In this document: positions 1 to 7,123 of the stretch, in pieces | How positions within the stretch are numbered: position 1 is the stretch's first letter | Layout: every line of letters begins with the position of its first letter | From: a virus | Reading direction: 5' to 3' (one strand) | IMG/VR virus record: IMGVR_UViG_3300009184_000179 | Location: 1 to 26,232 of that record | DNA length: 26,232 nucleotides | Notes under the pieces: generated by a model | The model's input: the letters and a program-made list of their open reading frames with translations, nothing else | Database searches by the model: none | What the model was told of the DNA's origin: nothing | Position numbers and translations under genes: made by a program

Positions 1-28
1 ACCGAGACACTAATTAGGAGAATACCCC

Positions 29-397
29 GTGGCAACACAAAAGAAACCAAGCGACTTTACTGGTCGCCAACGAGATGCCCTCGTCGCACAGCAGTTAGAT
101 GACCAAGCGGCTCGCACAAGCGAACTTGCAATGGCTACTGCAGAAGCTGCTCGTAAAATTGAAACTGAAGTAATCGACGCTACTAAGCCAAACCAGGCAC
201 AACCAGTTGTGCTTGACCAGGTTGTAAAGAGCGAAGACAAAGCTGCAACAGTTACTATTCGAGTATCTGATGATATTGAAGGCATGACCTTTGGACCTAA
301 TAACTACTACAGTTTCAAGGCCGGTCAGAAATATGAAGTAACCCCGGAACTAGCGGCTCACCTTGAGCTAAAGGGTTACGTATCAGCAAGATACTAA
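29..397 (+). CDS. Small virion-region protein of unknown function, 122 aa
   Basis: Starts at GTG 29, supported by a TAGGAG ribosome binding site at 15-20 with eight bases of spacing. The N-terminal half (about residues 1-65) is charged and probably helical or disordered, rich in Ala, Gln and Lys. The C-terminal half (about 72-122) is a compact domain whose features are the DDIEGMTFGPNNYYSFKAGQ stretch and a final ELKGYV motif. I recall C-terminal domains like this in small actinophage proteins beside capsid or connector genes, but no function is established. A strong terminator directly follows, so this is the last gene of the upstream, presumably head, transcription unit. The gene itself is certain; the role is inferred from position only. 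Confidence 0.75.
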   Translation: MATQKKPSDFTGRQRDALVAQQLDDQAARTSELAMATAEAARKIETEVIDATKPNQAQPVVLDQVVKSEDKAATVTIRVSDDIEGMTFGPNNYYSFKAGQKYEVTPELAAHLELKGYVSARY

Positions 398-415
398 GCA
401 GTATTTTAGACGGGG

Positions 416-446
416 CAGCGGGCTATTATGCCCGCTGTTTCGTTTT
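416..446 (+). terminator. Rho-independent terminator after the 122-aa gene
   Basis: An 8-bp perfect GC-rich stem (CAGCGGGC at 416-423 pairing with GCCCGCTG at 430-437) with a six-base TATTAT loop is followed by TTTCGTTTT. It sits 19 bases after the stop codon and separates the head-side unit from the neck/fibre unit. Confidence 0.9.
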
Positions 447-511
447 ATCCAGACTTTTTTACAGTTCTCAGGCACTATAGAAGTGACTACTTTTGTTAGG
501 TTGGGCGTTAC

Positions 512-1576
512 ATGGCTACGATTACAGACCTAGTTACGAAGCTTCGTACAGAGCTTAGTGACCAGTCTAAACAATTTACTAAAACCTTTACCGGTGATGG
601 CGTTACCACTACGTTCAATTTAGGGGTTAAGCCGGTTGACGCTGTAACCCTTCTCGTAAAAGACAACTCTACAACTTTAACTAACCCAGCTGGTTACACT
701 GTTGAGACCACTTATGGTATTGTTCACACTACCGCAGCTATAGCTTCTGGCCATACCCTAACCGTGACTGGAAATGTGTGGCGTTACTTTTCTGATGATG
801 AGCTAGCTAGCTTTATCAACACCGCTCTTACACAGCACACTACAGGCCGCACAGACTCGTATGGAAGGGCTATTACGGTCTCATCCCTACCTGAGATTGA
901 AGTTTACCCGTTGGTCGTCCTAGCGGCCGTAGAAGCCCTATTTGTGCTTGCTACGGATGCTTCATTCGACATTAATATCAACGCTCCTGATGGCGTTACT
1001 ATCCCAAGAGGTCAGCGCTTCCAGCAGATTAGCAGTTTTATTAACCAGCGTATGGAGCACTATAGGAGCATTTGTTCTGCCCTTAATATCGGTATTTGGC
1101 GTATTGAAGTAGGTCAACTCCGCAGAGTTAGCCGTACTACAAATAAACTTGTTCCAATCTATATGCCGCAGGAAGTTGACGATTCTCGCAGACCTGAGCG
1201 CGTCTATATGGAGAACGACCTTCGTGGACGCACAGTATTACCTAGCACAGTGCCAATTTACGACCTAGTAATTCAGCAGGGTGACTCTTTCTCGGTAATC
1301 TTAGACTTCCCAAATACTACTGATTTTAATGACTTAGTGTTTAAGGCTCAGGTTAGAACTTATCCAGGTTCCCCTACTATTTGGGCCACATTTACAATCA
1401 CTGTTTATGATGCTAACTTAAAGAAGCTTCAGCTAAGCTTAACCAAGGATGCTACAAAACTTCTTCCGGTACGTTGCTTCTGGGACATTCAAGCTACATC
1501 TTTGTCTGATTCTACATTTGAACAGACTTACTTGCAGGGTCAGGTATTTACTAATCAGCAGGTGACATTAGACTAA
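512..1576 (+). CDS. Neck/connector-like virion protein with C-terminal fibre-anchoring-type domain
   Basis: 354 aa. Residues about 20-90 are beta-rich (TFTGDGVTTTFNLG), a type common in phage connector and fibre proteins. Residues about 90-225 are helical, with many aromatic and Arg residues, as in portal-adaptor or neck proteins. Residues about 235-354 form a beta-sandwich-like domain (VIQQGDSFSVILDF, then KAQVRTYPG, ending GQVFTNQQVTLD). Its pattern resembles the N-terminal domain of baseplate/neck upper proteins (BppU-like) that hold fibres. The stop overlaps the start of the next gene (TAATG), and three fibre genes follow. I infer a neck protein that anchors appendages. A baseplate adaptor is the alternative. 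The ribosome binding site is weak. Confidence 0.6.
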   Translation: MATITDLVTKLRTELSDQSKQFTKTFTGDGVTTTFNLGVKPVDAVTLLVKDNSTTLTNPAGYTVETTYGIVHTTAAIASGHTLTVTGNVWRYFSDDELASFINTALTQHTTGRTDSYGRAITVSSLPEIEVYPLVVLAAVEALFVLATDASFDININAPDGVTIPRGQRFQQISSFINQRMEHYRSICSALNIGIWRIEVGQLRRVSRTTNKLVPIYMPQEVDDSRRPERVYMENDLRGRTVLPSTVPIYDLVIQQGDSFSVILDFPNTTDFNDLVFKAQVRTYPGSPTIWATFTITVYDANLKKLQLSLTKDATKLLPVRCFWDIQATSLSDSTFEQTYLQGQVFTNQQVTLD

Positions 1577-1935
1577 TGACTGACACTATTATCATTACTC
1601 CGTCACCGGCTGTAGAGGTTACTGTAACTCCATCTGCTCAGACTTCTACTAGCCCAAGCACAGTTAGCGTCTACACCGGTACTCCGGGACCTACTGGGCC
1701 GGTTGGGCCAACTGGGGCCACTGGACCTCAAGGCCCTGGCGGTGGCTCATTAACTTTTACACAAAATTCAGTTACTACTACATGGACTATAACTCATGCT
1801 CTTGGGTACTACCCAGCAGTCACAACAACCGATTCAGCAGGAACAGTAATAGAAGGAACAATCTCTTATCCATCTCTAACATCGGTAGTGGTTACTTTTG
1901 GAATTGCTACCAGCGGCTTCGCTTATCTATCTTAG
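1576..1935 (+). CDS. Collagen-like mini fibre protein, 119 aa
   Basis: Starts within the previous stop codon (TAATG), so it is probably translationally coupled. Residues about 36-56 carry a short run of Gly-X-Y triplets (GPTGPVGPTGATGPQGPGG), the hallmark of phage collagen-like trimeric stalks. Residues 66-119 form a small beta domain beginning TTWTITHALG and ending SGFAYLS, typical of the distal or trimerising tip of short fibres. The Thr/Ser-rich N-terminus (1-35) is probably the attachment segment. It may be a head or neck decoration fibre. Placement next to a neck-type protein and two longer fibres supports a structural appendage role. Confidence 0.75.
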   Translation: MTDTIIITPSPAVEVTVTPSAQTSTSPSTVSVYTGTPGPTGPVGPTGATGPQGPGGGSLTFTQNSVTTTWTITHALGYYPAVTTTDSAGTVIEGTISYPSLTSVVVTFGIATSGFAYLS

Positions 1936-1943
1936 GAAAATAA

Positions 1944-3968
1944 ATGGCTAGAAAATTTTTAACCCCAATTGACCTCACTAAACTTGAGATTCAAAATGTG
2001 GCTTTGCAGAACCTTGGCTCAGACCCAGGTACGCCAGCTACTGGTCAAATCTATTTCAACACCGGTGGAACCGTTAAGGTATACAACGGCAGCGCTTGGC
2101 TAACTCTTAGTACTTCTGTTGGAACTGTAACCTCTGTAACTGGAACTTCTCCAGTTGTTTCTAGCGGTGGAACTACTCCAGCTATTTCCCTAGCCACTGG
2201 CTATGGTGATACCCTAAACCCATACGCCACTAAGACTAATAACTATGTTTTGGCTGGTGCTGCTTCTGGTGGTTCAACTACCCCTACATTCCGTGCTTTA
2301 GTTGCTGCTGATATTCCAACTACTCTAAATGGAACTACTTTTAGTGGCGCTGTTGCTATGGGCACTAATAGAATTACTGGACTTGGTGAGCCGTCAGGTG
2401 CGCAAGATGCTGTTACTAAGTCCTATGTAGATAACATTTCTAAGGGCCTCAACGCTCATGAGGCTGTTGCATACGCAACTACTGGCGCATTAGGTACTGC
2501 TGGCAACCTTGTTGGTGGAACTATTACCACTACCTATGCTAATGGAACGGCTGGAGTAGGCGCAACTATTACAGTTGCTACCTCTTCTAACTGGACCGCA
2601 ATTACCATTGATGGGCAGTCTCTGACTGTTACAGACCGCGTTCTTATTAAAAACCAATCTTCTAACGTACAAAACGGTATTTATACCGTAACGTCTGTAG
2701 GTGCCGTTGGAAACACTACTTCATTTGTATTTACCCGAGCGCTAGATATTGACGAAGAGCTTGAACTTTCCTCCGGTGATTTGACATATGTAATTGCAGG
2801 TACCGCAAATGGTGGTAATGGATATGTACTAACTACACCTGTTACTATTGTAGGTACCTCGCCGGTTGTTTGGTCACAGTTCTCAGGCTCATCCTCTACT
2901 CTTGCCGGTGCTGGTCTTGTAACTAACGGGTCTAACCCTAACCAAGTAGATGTTGGTGCTGGTACTGGTATTACAGTAAATTCTGACAGTGTTGCTATTG
3001 ACACGGCTGTTGTACCCAGACTTACATCTGCTAACGCTTTTACTGTTGGCGGGCAAACTATTACTAACGATGCTGTTGGAACTGTTCCTTTACTAATAAA
3101 AGGCGCATCAGGTCAAACAGCAAACTTACTGGACATTCAAAACTCTGCTTCAACTAGCGTGAGTGGTTTCGGTAATACAGGCAATCTAAGAGTCAGAACA
3201 GCTACCGAGTTCTCTGCCGCGCTAAATCTTGCCGCCGCGGCTAGCACTCAAATTGGTGCCGTTATTCGTGGTGCTACATCTCAAACCGCTAACTTGACTG
3301 AATGGCAAGACAACAGTGGAACTGTTTTAGCTCAAATAACTACAGGCGGGCAATATGTTTCTCCTCAAAGAGTAACTATTGGTTTAACTGCTTTAAGCAC
3401 TGCGGCGCAACTTGTTGTAAATAGCCCAGTAGACAGGGTGACAATAATTGCTAGGGGTGTTGCAAGTCAAACTGAAAATTTACAGGAATGGCAAAACTCT
3501 GCAGGTTCAACTAGAGCACAAGTCACTGCTGATGGCTCGATTCTTACTAGCGCTACTTTGACTACAACTCAGAATCTTAGAGTTGGTGGTTTAGCTGCTA
3601 ACGGTGGTGGACTAGGAATCATCGGTATTTCAAATGCGACAACTGTTCCAACATCTAACCCGACGGGTGGAGGTGTCTTGTATGTTGATGGTGGTGCTTT
3701 AAAGTATCGTGGCACATCTGGTTCGGCAGCTACTATTGTTAACGCTGATGGAACTAGCCCAGGCATTAAAAAAGCAGCAAGCACCGTTGTTCTTACAGCA
3801 AATACACAAGCTACTATTAACCACGCACTGGGCACCCAAGCAGTTGTTGTGCAAATGTTTGATTCATCCTGGAATCTAGTAGATATGGATGTGCTAAACT
3901 TTGATGCAAACAATGTAAAAGTAACTTCTCAGACTGCTGGAACATATAACTACGTAATTATTGGATAA
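1944..3968 (+). CDS. Long tail/neck fibre protein, 674 aa
   Basis: AGGA precedes the ATG. Residues about 25-55 include a GQIYFNTGGTVKVYNGSAW stretch common at the base of fibres. Residues about 135-165 hold the widespread fibre motif NRITGLGEP...DAVTKSYVDN. Residues about 165-320 form the known fibre domain with DRVLIKNQ, NGIYTVTSVG and FTRALDIDEELELSSGD. Three units with a (K/R)GA.SQTANL core recur at about residues 380, 438 and 499. The last about 60 residues are a small beta tip with TINHALG, similar to the tip of the preceding mini fibre. Role: trimeric appendage that probably contacts host surface polymers. Position argues for a neck or head location, but an ordinary tail fibre is possible. 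Confidence 0.85.
   Translation: MARKFLTPIDLTKLEIQNVALQNLGSDPGTPATGQIYFNTGGTVKVYNGSAWLTLSTSVGTVTSVTGTSPVVSSGGTTPAISLATGYGDTLNPYATKTNNYVLAGAASGGSTTPTFRALVAADIPTTLNGTTFSGAVAMGTNRITGLGEPSGAQDAVTKSYVDNISKGLNAHEAVAYATTGALGTAGNLVGGTITTTYANGTAGVGATITVATSSNWTAITIDGQSLTVTDRVLIKNQSSNVQNGIYTVTSVGAVGNTTSFVFTRALDIDEELELSSGDLTYVIAGTANGGNGYVLTTPVTIVGTSPVVWSQFSGSSSTLAGAGLVTNGSNPNQVDVGAGTGITVNSDSVAIDTAVVPRLTSANAFTVGGQTITNDAVGTVPLLIKGASGQTANLLDIQNSASTSVSGFGNTGNLRVRTATEFSAALNLAAAASTQIGAVIRGATSQTANLTEWQDNSGTVLAQITTGGQYVSPQRVTIGLTALSTAAQLVVNSPVDRVTIIARGVASQTENLQEWQNSAGSTRAQVTADGSILTSATLTTTQNLRVGGLAANGGGLGIIGISNATTVPTSNPTGGGVLYVDGGALKYRGTSGSAATIVNADGTSPGIKKAASTVVLTANTQATINHALGTQAVVVQMFDSSWNLVDMDVLNFDANNVKVTSQTAGTYNYVIIG
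3085..3510 (+). repeat. Three divergent ~58-61 residue repeats inside the 674-aa fibre
   Basis: Copies begin near 3085, 3257 and 3438 and encode related blocks: LLIKGASGQTANLLDIQNS, VIRGATSQTANLTEWQDNSG and IIARGVASQTENLQEWQNSAG. Spacing is about 58-61 codons. The repeats are clear in protein but diverged in DNA, so they are old structural repeats of a fibre shaft rather than recent duplications. Exact ends are approximate. Confidence 0.7.
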
Positions 3969-3971
3969 TAA

Positions 3972-5180
3972 ATGACTAAAAAAATATTAACTGATTTAAA
4001 TGCTGCTGGTCGTACCATAACTGCAACCACTTTTGCTGGAAATGCAACCACCGCTACTTCTGTTGGTAATTCTTTAGTTTTAAAAGCAGATACTGGAACT
4101 ACTGAAGGTACAGACCTTTACACTTTTAACGGTAGTGCCACCAAAACGTTAAATATTGTCGCTGGTTCTAATATTACTATTACAAAAACATCAGGTCAAT
4201 GGAGTATCGCTTCTACTGGTGGAGGTGGTTCTGGATTTACGGGTGCAGGAACATCCATTACAGGTATTGCAGGAACTAACGTTAATGGTGGTTCTGGAAG
4301 TATTACAGGCTCAAATATAATTCTGACTACTGGAACAGCAATTACTAGTCAAGATGTTGACCCCGAAATTAGTAATAATGCAACATCTGGAAATCTATAC
4401 CTTAAATCTGGTGATGCCACAGGATTTACTGCTAATTCTGGAAATGTCTACATAGAAACAGGTGCAACGTCCGCAAATGGAGAATATGGTTATGGGGTAA
4501 ATGGAAATGTTTTGATTGGTGGCGGTAATACAAAAGCAGTTGGTATTGGGTGGACAGATACAACAGGCTATACTGTTGGTGGTGCTACTACTGTAAATAT
4601 TATGGATAGGTCTTCAACTGCTTCTTCTAAAGAATTAAACCTTGCAACTAACGGTAATTCAACCATAAATATTGGAACTACTGCTACTAACACAGGCATA
4701 AATATTGGAACTTCCGCTACATCTACAACAGTTAAAATAGCAACTTCGGCATCAACTACTGGAGTAATTCAAATAGGTACAAATGCTACTCTGTCTTCTA
4801 CCTATCTTTTTGGTAAAAAATTTGTTTGGCAGCCTTTAGGTGGTACAGCGTCTATACCGACTGCGCCCACCGTTTTTATTGCTGCCGCTACCCTAACTGC
4901 TGCAAATATTTTAACTTTTATTATTCAATATACTGGTGCTTCTGGTGCAGGGTTTACACTGCCTACTGGTGCTTCAATGGATTCTGGTGTACAAAACTCA
5001 TTCACTGCTACAGGAATTGAGTGGACATTTATGAATACAAACGGTGGAACAGTTACACTGGGTTCGCCTGGTTCAAACCACATTATTATAGGAAGCGGCA
5101 CCATTGCAACTAACGTTTCAGCAAGATTCCTCTCTGTAAGAAGTACTACAAACGTATGGGCAACTTTCAGGATAAGTTAA
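3972..5180 (+). CDS. Second long fibre protein, 402 aa
   Basis: Starts three bases after the previous stop. The N-terminus MTKKILTDLNAAGRTITATT is short and may be an attachment sequence. It resembles MARKFLTPIDL of the preceding fibre. Residues about 20-95 are typical fibre repeats (FAGNATTATSVGN, GSNITITKTSGQWSI) followed by a Gly-rich hinge (GGGGSG). Residues about 232-270 contain four INIGT-like strands with an 11-12 residue period. The C-terminal about 115 residues (FVWQPLGGTAS to the end) form a non-repetitive beta domain, probably the distal tip. Very rich in Thr, Ser, Ala and Asn, with almost no Cys or Trp, as expected for a beta-structured phage fibre. Receptor binding is inferred, not shown. 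Confidence 0.8.
   Translation: MTKKILTDLNAAGRTITATTFAGNATTATSVGNSLVLKADTGTTEGTDLYTFNGSATKTLNIVAGSNITITKTSGQWSIASTGGGGSGFTGAGTSITGIAGTNVNGGSGSITGSNIILTTGTAITSQDVDPEISNNATSGNLYLKSGDATGFTANSGNVYIETGATSANGEYGYGVNGNVLIGGGNTKAVGIGWTDTTGYTVGGATTVNIMDRSSTASSKELNLATNGNSTINIGTTATNTGINIGTSATSTTVKIATSASTTGVIQIGTNATLSSTYLFGKKFVWQPLGGTASIPTAPTVFIAAATLTAANILTFIIQYTGASGAGFTLPTGASMDSGVQNSFTATGIEWTFMNTNGGTVTLGSPGSNHIIIGSGTIATNVSARFLSVRSTTNVWATFRIS
4665..4781 (+). repeat. 11-residue beta-strand repeats (INIGT type) in the 402-aa fibre
   Basis: INIGT at residue 232, INIGT at 243, VKIAT at 254 and IQIGT at 266. The first two copies share an identical 15-base core (ATAAATATTGGAACT at 4665-4679 and 4698-4712). A strict 11-residue period is what a triangular beta-helix or beta-prism shaft would give. 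Confidence 0.7.
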
Positions 5181-5217
5181 GCCTCTACTAGGCTAAATAA
5201 GCATTTAGAATAGGATT

Positions 5218-5751
5218 ATGCGCGCATATACTCCAGGTGGTCGGTTTGACTCCGATTTTGAATCAGATCAAATTAGCGAAGGCATAACCGCTGACCTTAC
5301 CAACCCAGCCGGTACTTCAGCCGAATGGTGGAAGTTTGACGCCGCTAACTCCACCAAAGACACCATCTATGACGTCGAGCCTGTAGGAACTGGCCGTGTC
5401 TGGATTGGTCCTAAGACTATTTCTGTGGTCAGAGCTAGCCTTACTCAAGGCTCTTCCTTGCTTAATGAGCGCGGTTTCTACAACGTAGATACTCTGCACT
5501 TAACCCTAAATGTGGACGATGTTCAGGCAGTAGCCCCAGAAGTGTTTACTAATATTGGCGTTATTACTTCAATCGTTGACTTGCTAGACAAGTACCGCGT
5601 TGTATATAAGGGCCAAGTTTTCAGGCCTACTAAAGCTCAGCCAGCAGGTTTGGTCGCTAACCGGTATACTTTAGTAGTCATGGACCTTTCACAGCTTGCT
5701 CCTGATGAGCTTGTCAATGACTCACAATTTTTAACATACGCACAACCCTAG
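5218..5751 (+). CDS. Unrecognised virion-region protein, 177 aa
   Basis: ATG 5218 has AGGA at 5211-5214 just upstream. The protein has no signal peptide or membrane segment. It starts MRAYTPGGRFDSDFESDQI and has a mixed alpha/beta composition, with a Val-rich core near residues 100-160 (LLDKYRVVYKGQVFRP, RYTLVVMDLSQLAPDEL). I do not recognise a family. It lies between fibre genes and the basic miniprotein cassette, upstream of neck completion genes. A head-tail joining or neck role is possible from position only. The size and single beta-barrel-like core would fit a head-tail stopper, which is a guess. Confidence 0.6.
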   Translation: MRAYTPGGRFDSDFESDQISEGITADLTNPAGTSAEWWKFDAANSTKDTIYDVEPVGTGRVWIGPKTISVVRASLTQGSSLLNERGFYNVDTLHLTLNVDDVQAVAPEVFTNIGVITSIVDLLDKYRVVYKGQVFRPTKAQPAGLVANRYTLVVMDLSQLAPDELVNDSQFLTYAQP

Positions 5752-5760
5752 GAGATATAA

Positions 5761-6057
5761 ATGCCTGATATTGGCTCAAAAGTAACCCACGTCATTCAAG
5801 CCAACTCAAATGGAGAGTGGAAGAACATGACTAAGCATGAGGGTATTGCTGACGCAAAAGCCCACATGGAAAACTACATCCCAAAGAAAAAGCAAGACAA
5901 CTACCGTATTAGAACTCTTGCGCAAGCTGGTCTTACTAGAAATGTAGACAGGGCACCTGCTGCTAAGAAGGCTGCCCCTGCCCCAAAGAAAGCTGCACCA
6001 GTCGCAAAGAAGGCTGCTCCAGTAGCTAAGAAAGCTGCACCTAAGAAGGCTAAGTAA
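5761..6057 (+). CDS. Histone-H1-like Lys/Ala/Pro-tailed protein, 98 aa
   Basis: A clear AGGAG site at 5751-5755 precedes ATG 5761. Residues 1-62 form a small folded-looking domain (VTHVIQANSNGEWKNMTKHE, then AQAGL) of unknown family. Residues 65-98 are four seven-residue repeats of the AAPVAKK type, ending AAPKKAK. Such Lys/Ala/Pro tails resemble the C-terminal tails of eukaryotic H1 and actinobacterial HupB/HU and normally bind DNA non-specifically. It begins the basic cassette, and its stop overlaps the next start (TAATG). I infer nucleic-acid binding or condensation; whether it is packaged is unknown. Confidence 0.7.
   Translation: MPDIGSKVTHVIQANSNGEWKNMTKHEGIADAKAHMENYIPKKKQDNYRIRTLAQAGLTRNVDRAPAAKKAAPAPKKAAPVAKKAAPVAKKAAPKKAK
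5953..6054 (+). repeat. 21-bp (7-residue) Lys/Ala/Pro tandem repeats
   Basis: A partial unit (APAAKK) is followed by AAPAPKK, AAPVAKK, AAPVAKK and AAPKKAK. The codons differ between units, so selection appears to keep the protein repeat rather than the DNA repeat. Confidence 0.8.
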
Positions 6058-6194
6058 TGCCTTTTAAGTCTAAGCAACAAGAAAAATGGATGTTCGCTAC
6101 TAAGCCAAAAATGGCAAAGAAGTGGGCTGAAGAAACCCCTAACCAAAAAGCTTTGCCTAAAAAGGTAAAGCCAAAAACAAAGAAGAAGAAATGA
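6057..6194 (+). CDS. Small basic phage protein, 45 aa
   Basis: ATG 6057 overlaps the preceding stop (TAATG), and its stop overlaps the next start (ATGA at 6191-6194). The N-terminus MPFKSKQQEKWMFATKPKMA followed by KKWAEETPNQKALPKKV matches a small conserved phage protein pattern I recall (MPFKS...QR...FAT.PKMAKKWA..TPN...LP..V). No function is established for it. The C-terminus is a run of Lys. Strict coupling to both neighbours and the recognisable motif make it a real gene despite its size. Role unknown; the charge suggests binding to nucleic acid or an acidic partner. Confidence 0.7.
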   Translation: MPFKSKQQEKWMFATKPKMAKKWAEETPNQKALPKKVKPKTKKKK

Positions 6195-6325
6195 CTATCG
6201 ACGTACCTTACTACACCGGCCTACTAATCGTTACTGGGCTAATCATTGTTCCTGTTGTCCACCTTGTGCTTAAGGCAATTGTAGAGTTGGACAAAAACCA
6301 AACAGCTAGGAAGAAGAAAAAGTAA
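6191..6325 (+). CDS. Single-span membrane miniprotein, 44 aa
   Basis: Starts in an ATGA overlap with the previous gene and ends in a TAATG overlap with the next. Residues about 8-31 (TGLLIVTGLIIVPVVHLVLK) are one hydrophobic segment with a central Pro. The N-terminus is short and acidic (MTIDVPYY) and the tail is basic (ARKKKK). The positive-inside rule predicts N-out, C-in. It is the only membrane-type protein in the basic cassette. It could be a holin-like or accessory membrane peptide, but there is no endolysin beside it and the family is not recognisable. Confidence 0.65.
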   Translation: MTIDVPYYTGLLIVTGLIIVPVVHLVLKAIVELDKNQTARKKKK

Positions 6326-6711
6326 TGGGATTTATTAGAGGAGCTGCTAAAGCAATTAAAGTTGCAAAAGCCGTTAATGACGTTAGAAAATCTGGCGGAG
6401 GAGCTGACGCTGTAGCTGGTGCTGCAGGCAGGGGTGCCCGAGAAGTAATTAAAAAAGCTTTGCCGCTTGGTACAGGCAAAATTGTAGATAAAGTTGCTGG
6501 CGATAAAATTGAGAGGTTTGCTACTCAAAAAGCTAAGCAAGGCATAGATAAAGGTACTCAAGCAGTTCAAGGTCGAATGGGCCACTTTAATTCAGCCTCT
6601 GGTGCGTCTAGCAATAACTCTTCTTGGGATGCCTGGGATACTCCATCAAGTAATTCAACTTCTACAAGCACACCAGCTGCAGCTCCTAAAAGCGACCCTT
6701 GGGCGTGGTAA
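6325..6711 (+). CDS. Ala/Lys-rich protein with Ser/Thr-rich low-complexity tail, 128 aa
   Basis: TAATG overlap start with an AGGAAG site at 6308-6313. Residues 1-80 are rich in Ala, Lys and Gly (GAAKAIKVAKAVNDVRKSGG) and look amphipathic-helical. Residues 88-128 are a Ser/Asn/Thr-rich linker with two Trp-Asp-Ala-Trp-like spots, ending DPWAW. No family recognised. The C-terminal aromatic tag after a flexible linker resembles short linear motifs that dock on another protein, as in scaffold or C-terminal recruitment tags; this is inference. Confidence 0.6.
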   Translation: MGFIRGAAKAIKVAKAVNDVRKSGGGADAVAGAAGRGAREVIKKALPLGTGKIVDKVAGDKIERFATQKAKQGIDKGTQAVQGRMGHFNSASGASSNNSSWDAWDTPSSNSTSTSTPAAAPKSDPWAW

Positions 6712-6713
6712 TA

Positions 6714-6929
6714 ATGGCTAAAGTAACTGCTTCTGGAAAAGCGCATAAAGTCACTAAAAAGAAGGTTGACAAAGGCGCTGGTAAAAAAGGCGACATTATC
6801 GTCGAGCAAAATAGCAAGACTGGCAAGAAGCAGCGCATGAACCTTACTAAACTTGCTGGCTCAAAGACCGTTGCTCAAGGCGTAAAAGCTACTAAGAAGT
6901 TTCACAAAGAGCACCCGGAAATTAAGTAA
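6714..6929 (+). CDS. Lysine-rich small protein, 71 aa
   Basis: I choose ATG 6714, three bases beyond the previous stop (TAATAATG), over an upstream in-frame TTG at 6699 because the ATG fits the coupled-start pattern of the cassette. The protein (MAKVTASGKAHKVTKKKVDK...) is strongly basic throughout and has no hydrophobic core beyond a short DIIVEQN strand. It ends KKFHKEHPEIK. Family not recognised. Probably binds nucleic acid or another polyanion, by charge only. Confidence 0.6.
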   Translation: MAKVTASGKAHKVTKKKVDKGAGKKGDIIVEQNSKTGKKQRMNLTKLAGSKTVAQGVKATKKFHKEHPEIK

Positions 6930-7123
6930 TGGCTGAAAAGAAAAAGACAGCTAAGTCAAAGGTTAATGAAGCCGGCAACTATACTAAGCCAGAGCTTCGT
7001 GCCAGACTATTTAAAAAGATTAAGGCCGGAACTAAGGGCGGAGACCCTGGTGAGTGGTCAGCCCGTAAGGCTCAGCTTTTAGCAGCTGAGTACAAAAAAG
7101 CTGGCGGAGGCTATAAAAACTAA
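6929..7123 (+). CDS. Small conserved phage protein with GEWSARKAQLL motif (DUF5872-like N-terminal part), 64 aa
   Basis: TAATG overlap at both ends. After a Lys-rich leader, residues 20-62 carry YTKPELRARLFKKI, then GGDPGEWSARKAQLLAAEY and a final KKAGGGY. I recognise this as the conserved first part of a small phage/viral family that I believe is Pfam DUF5872. In proteins I recall, GGGY is followed in the same chain by the block that here begins the next gene. Function of the family is unknown. The motif is highly conserved, so the ORF is certainly real. The label should be confirmed by profile search. Confidence 0.75.
   Translation: MAEKKKTAKSKVNEAGNYTKPELRARLFKKIKAGTKGGDPGEWSARKAQLLAAEYKKAGGGYKN

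Noticed and set aside
458-481. Possible promoter TTTACA ... TATAGA upstream of the neck-like gene
   Set aside because: The spacer is only 12 bases, and no better pair was seen in 447-511.
2681-3004. Minus-strand open frame inside the long fibre gene
   Set aside because: Composition follows from the opposite-strand Thr/Ser/Val codons of a clear fibre protein; no start signals.
4826-5020. Alternative + frame product within the second fibre gene
   Set aside because: Rich in Cys, Trp and Tyr as an out-of-frame shadow, with no ribosome binding site, inside a clear fibre frame.
5179-5195. Small inverted repeat AGCCT-CTACT-AGGCT after the second fibre gene
   Set aside because: Only a 5-bp stem with no T-tract; not convincing as a terminator.
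6699-6713. Upstream TTG start for the 71-aa basic gene
   Set aside because: It lies inside the end of the previous gene without a good ribosome binding site; ATG 6714 fits the coupled-start pattern of the cassette.
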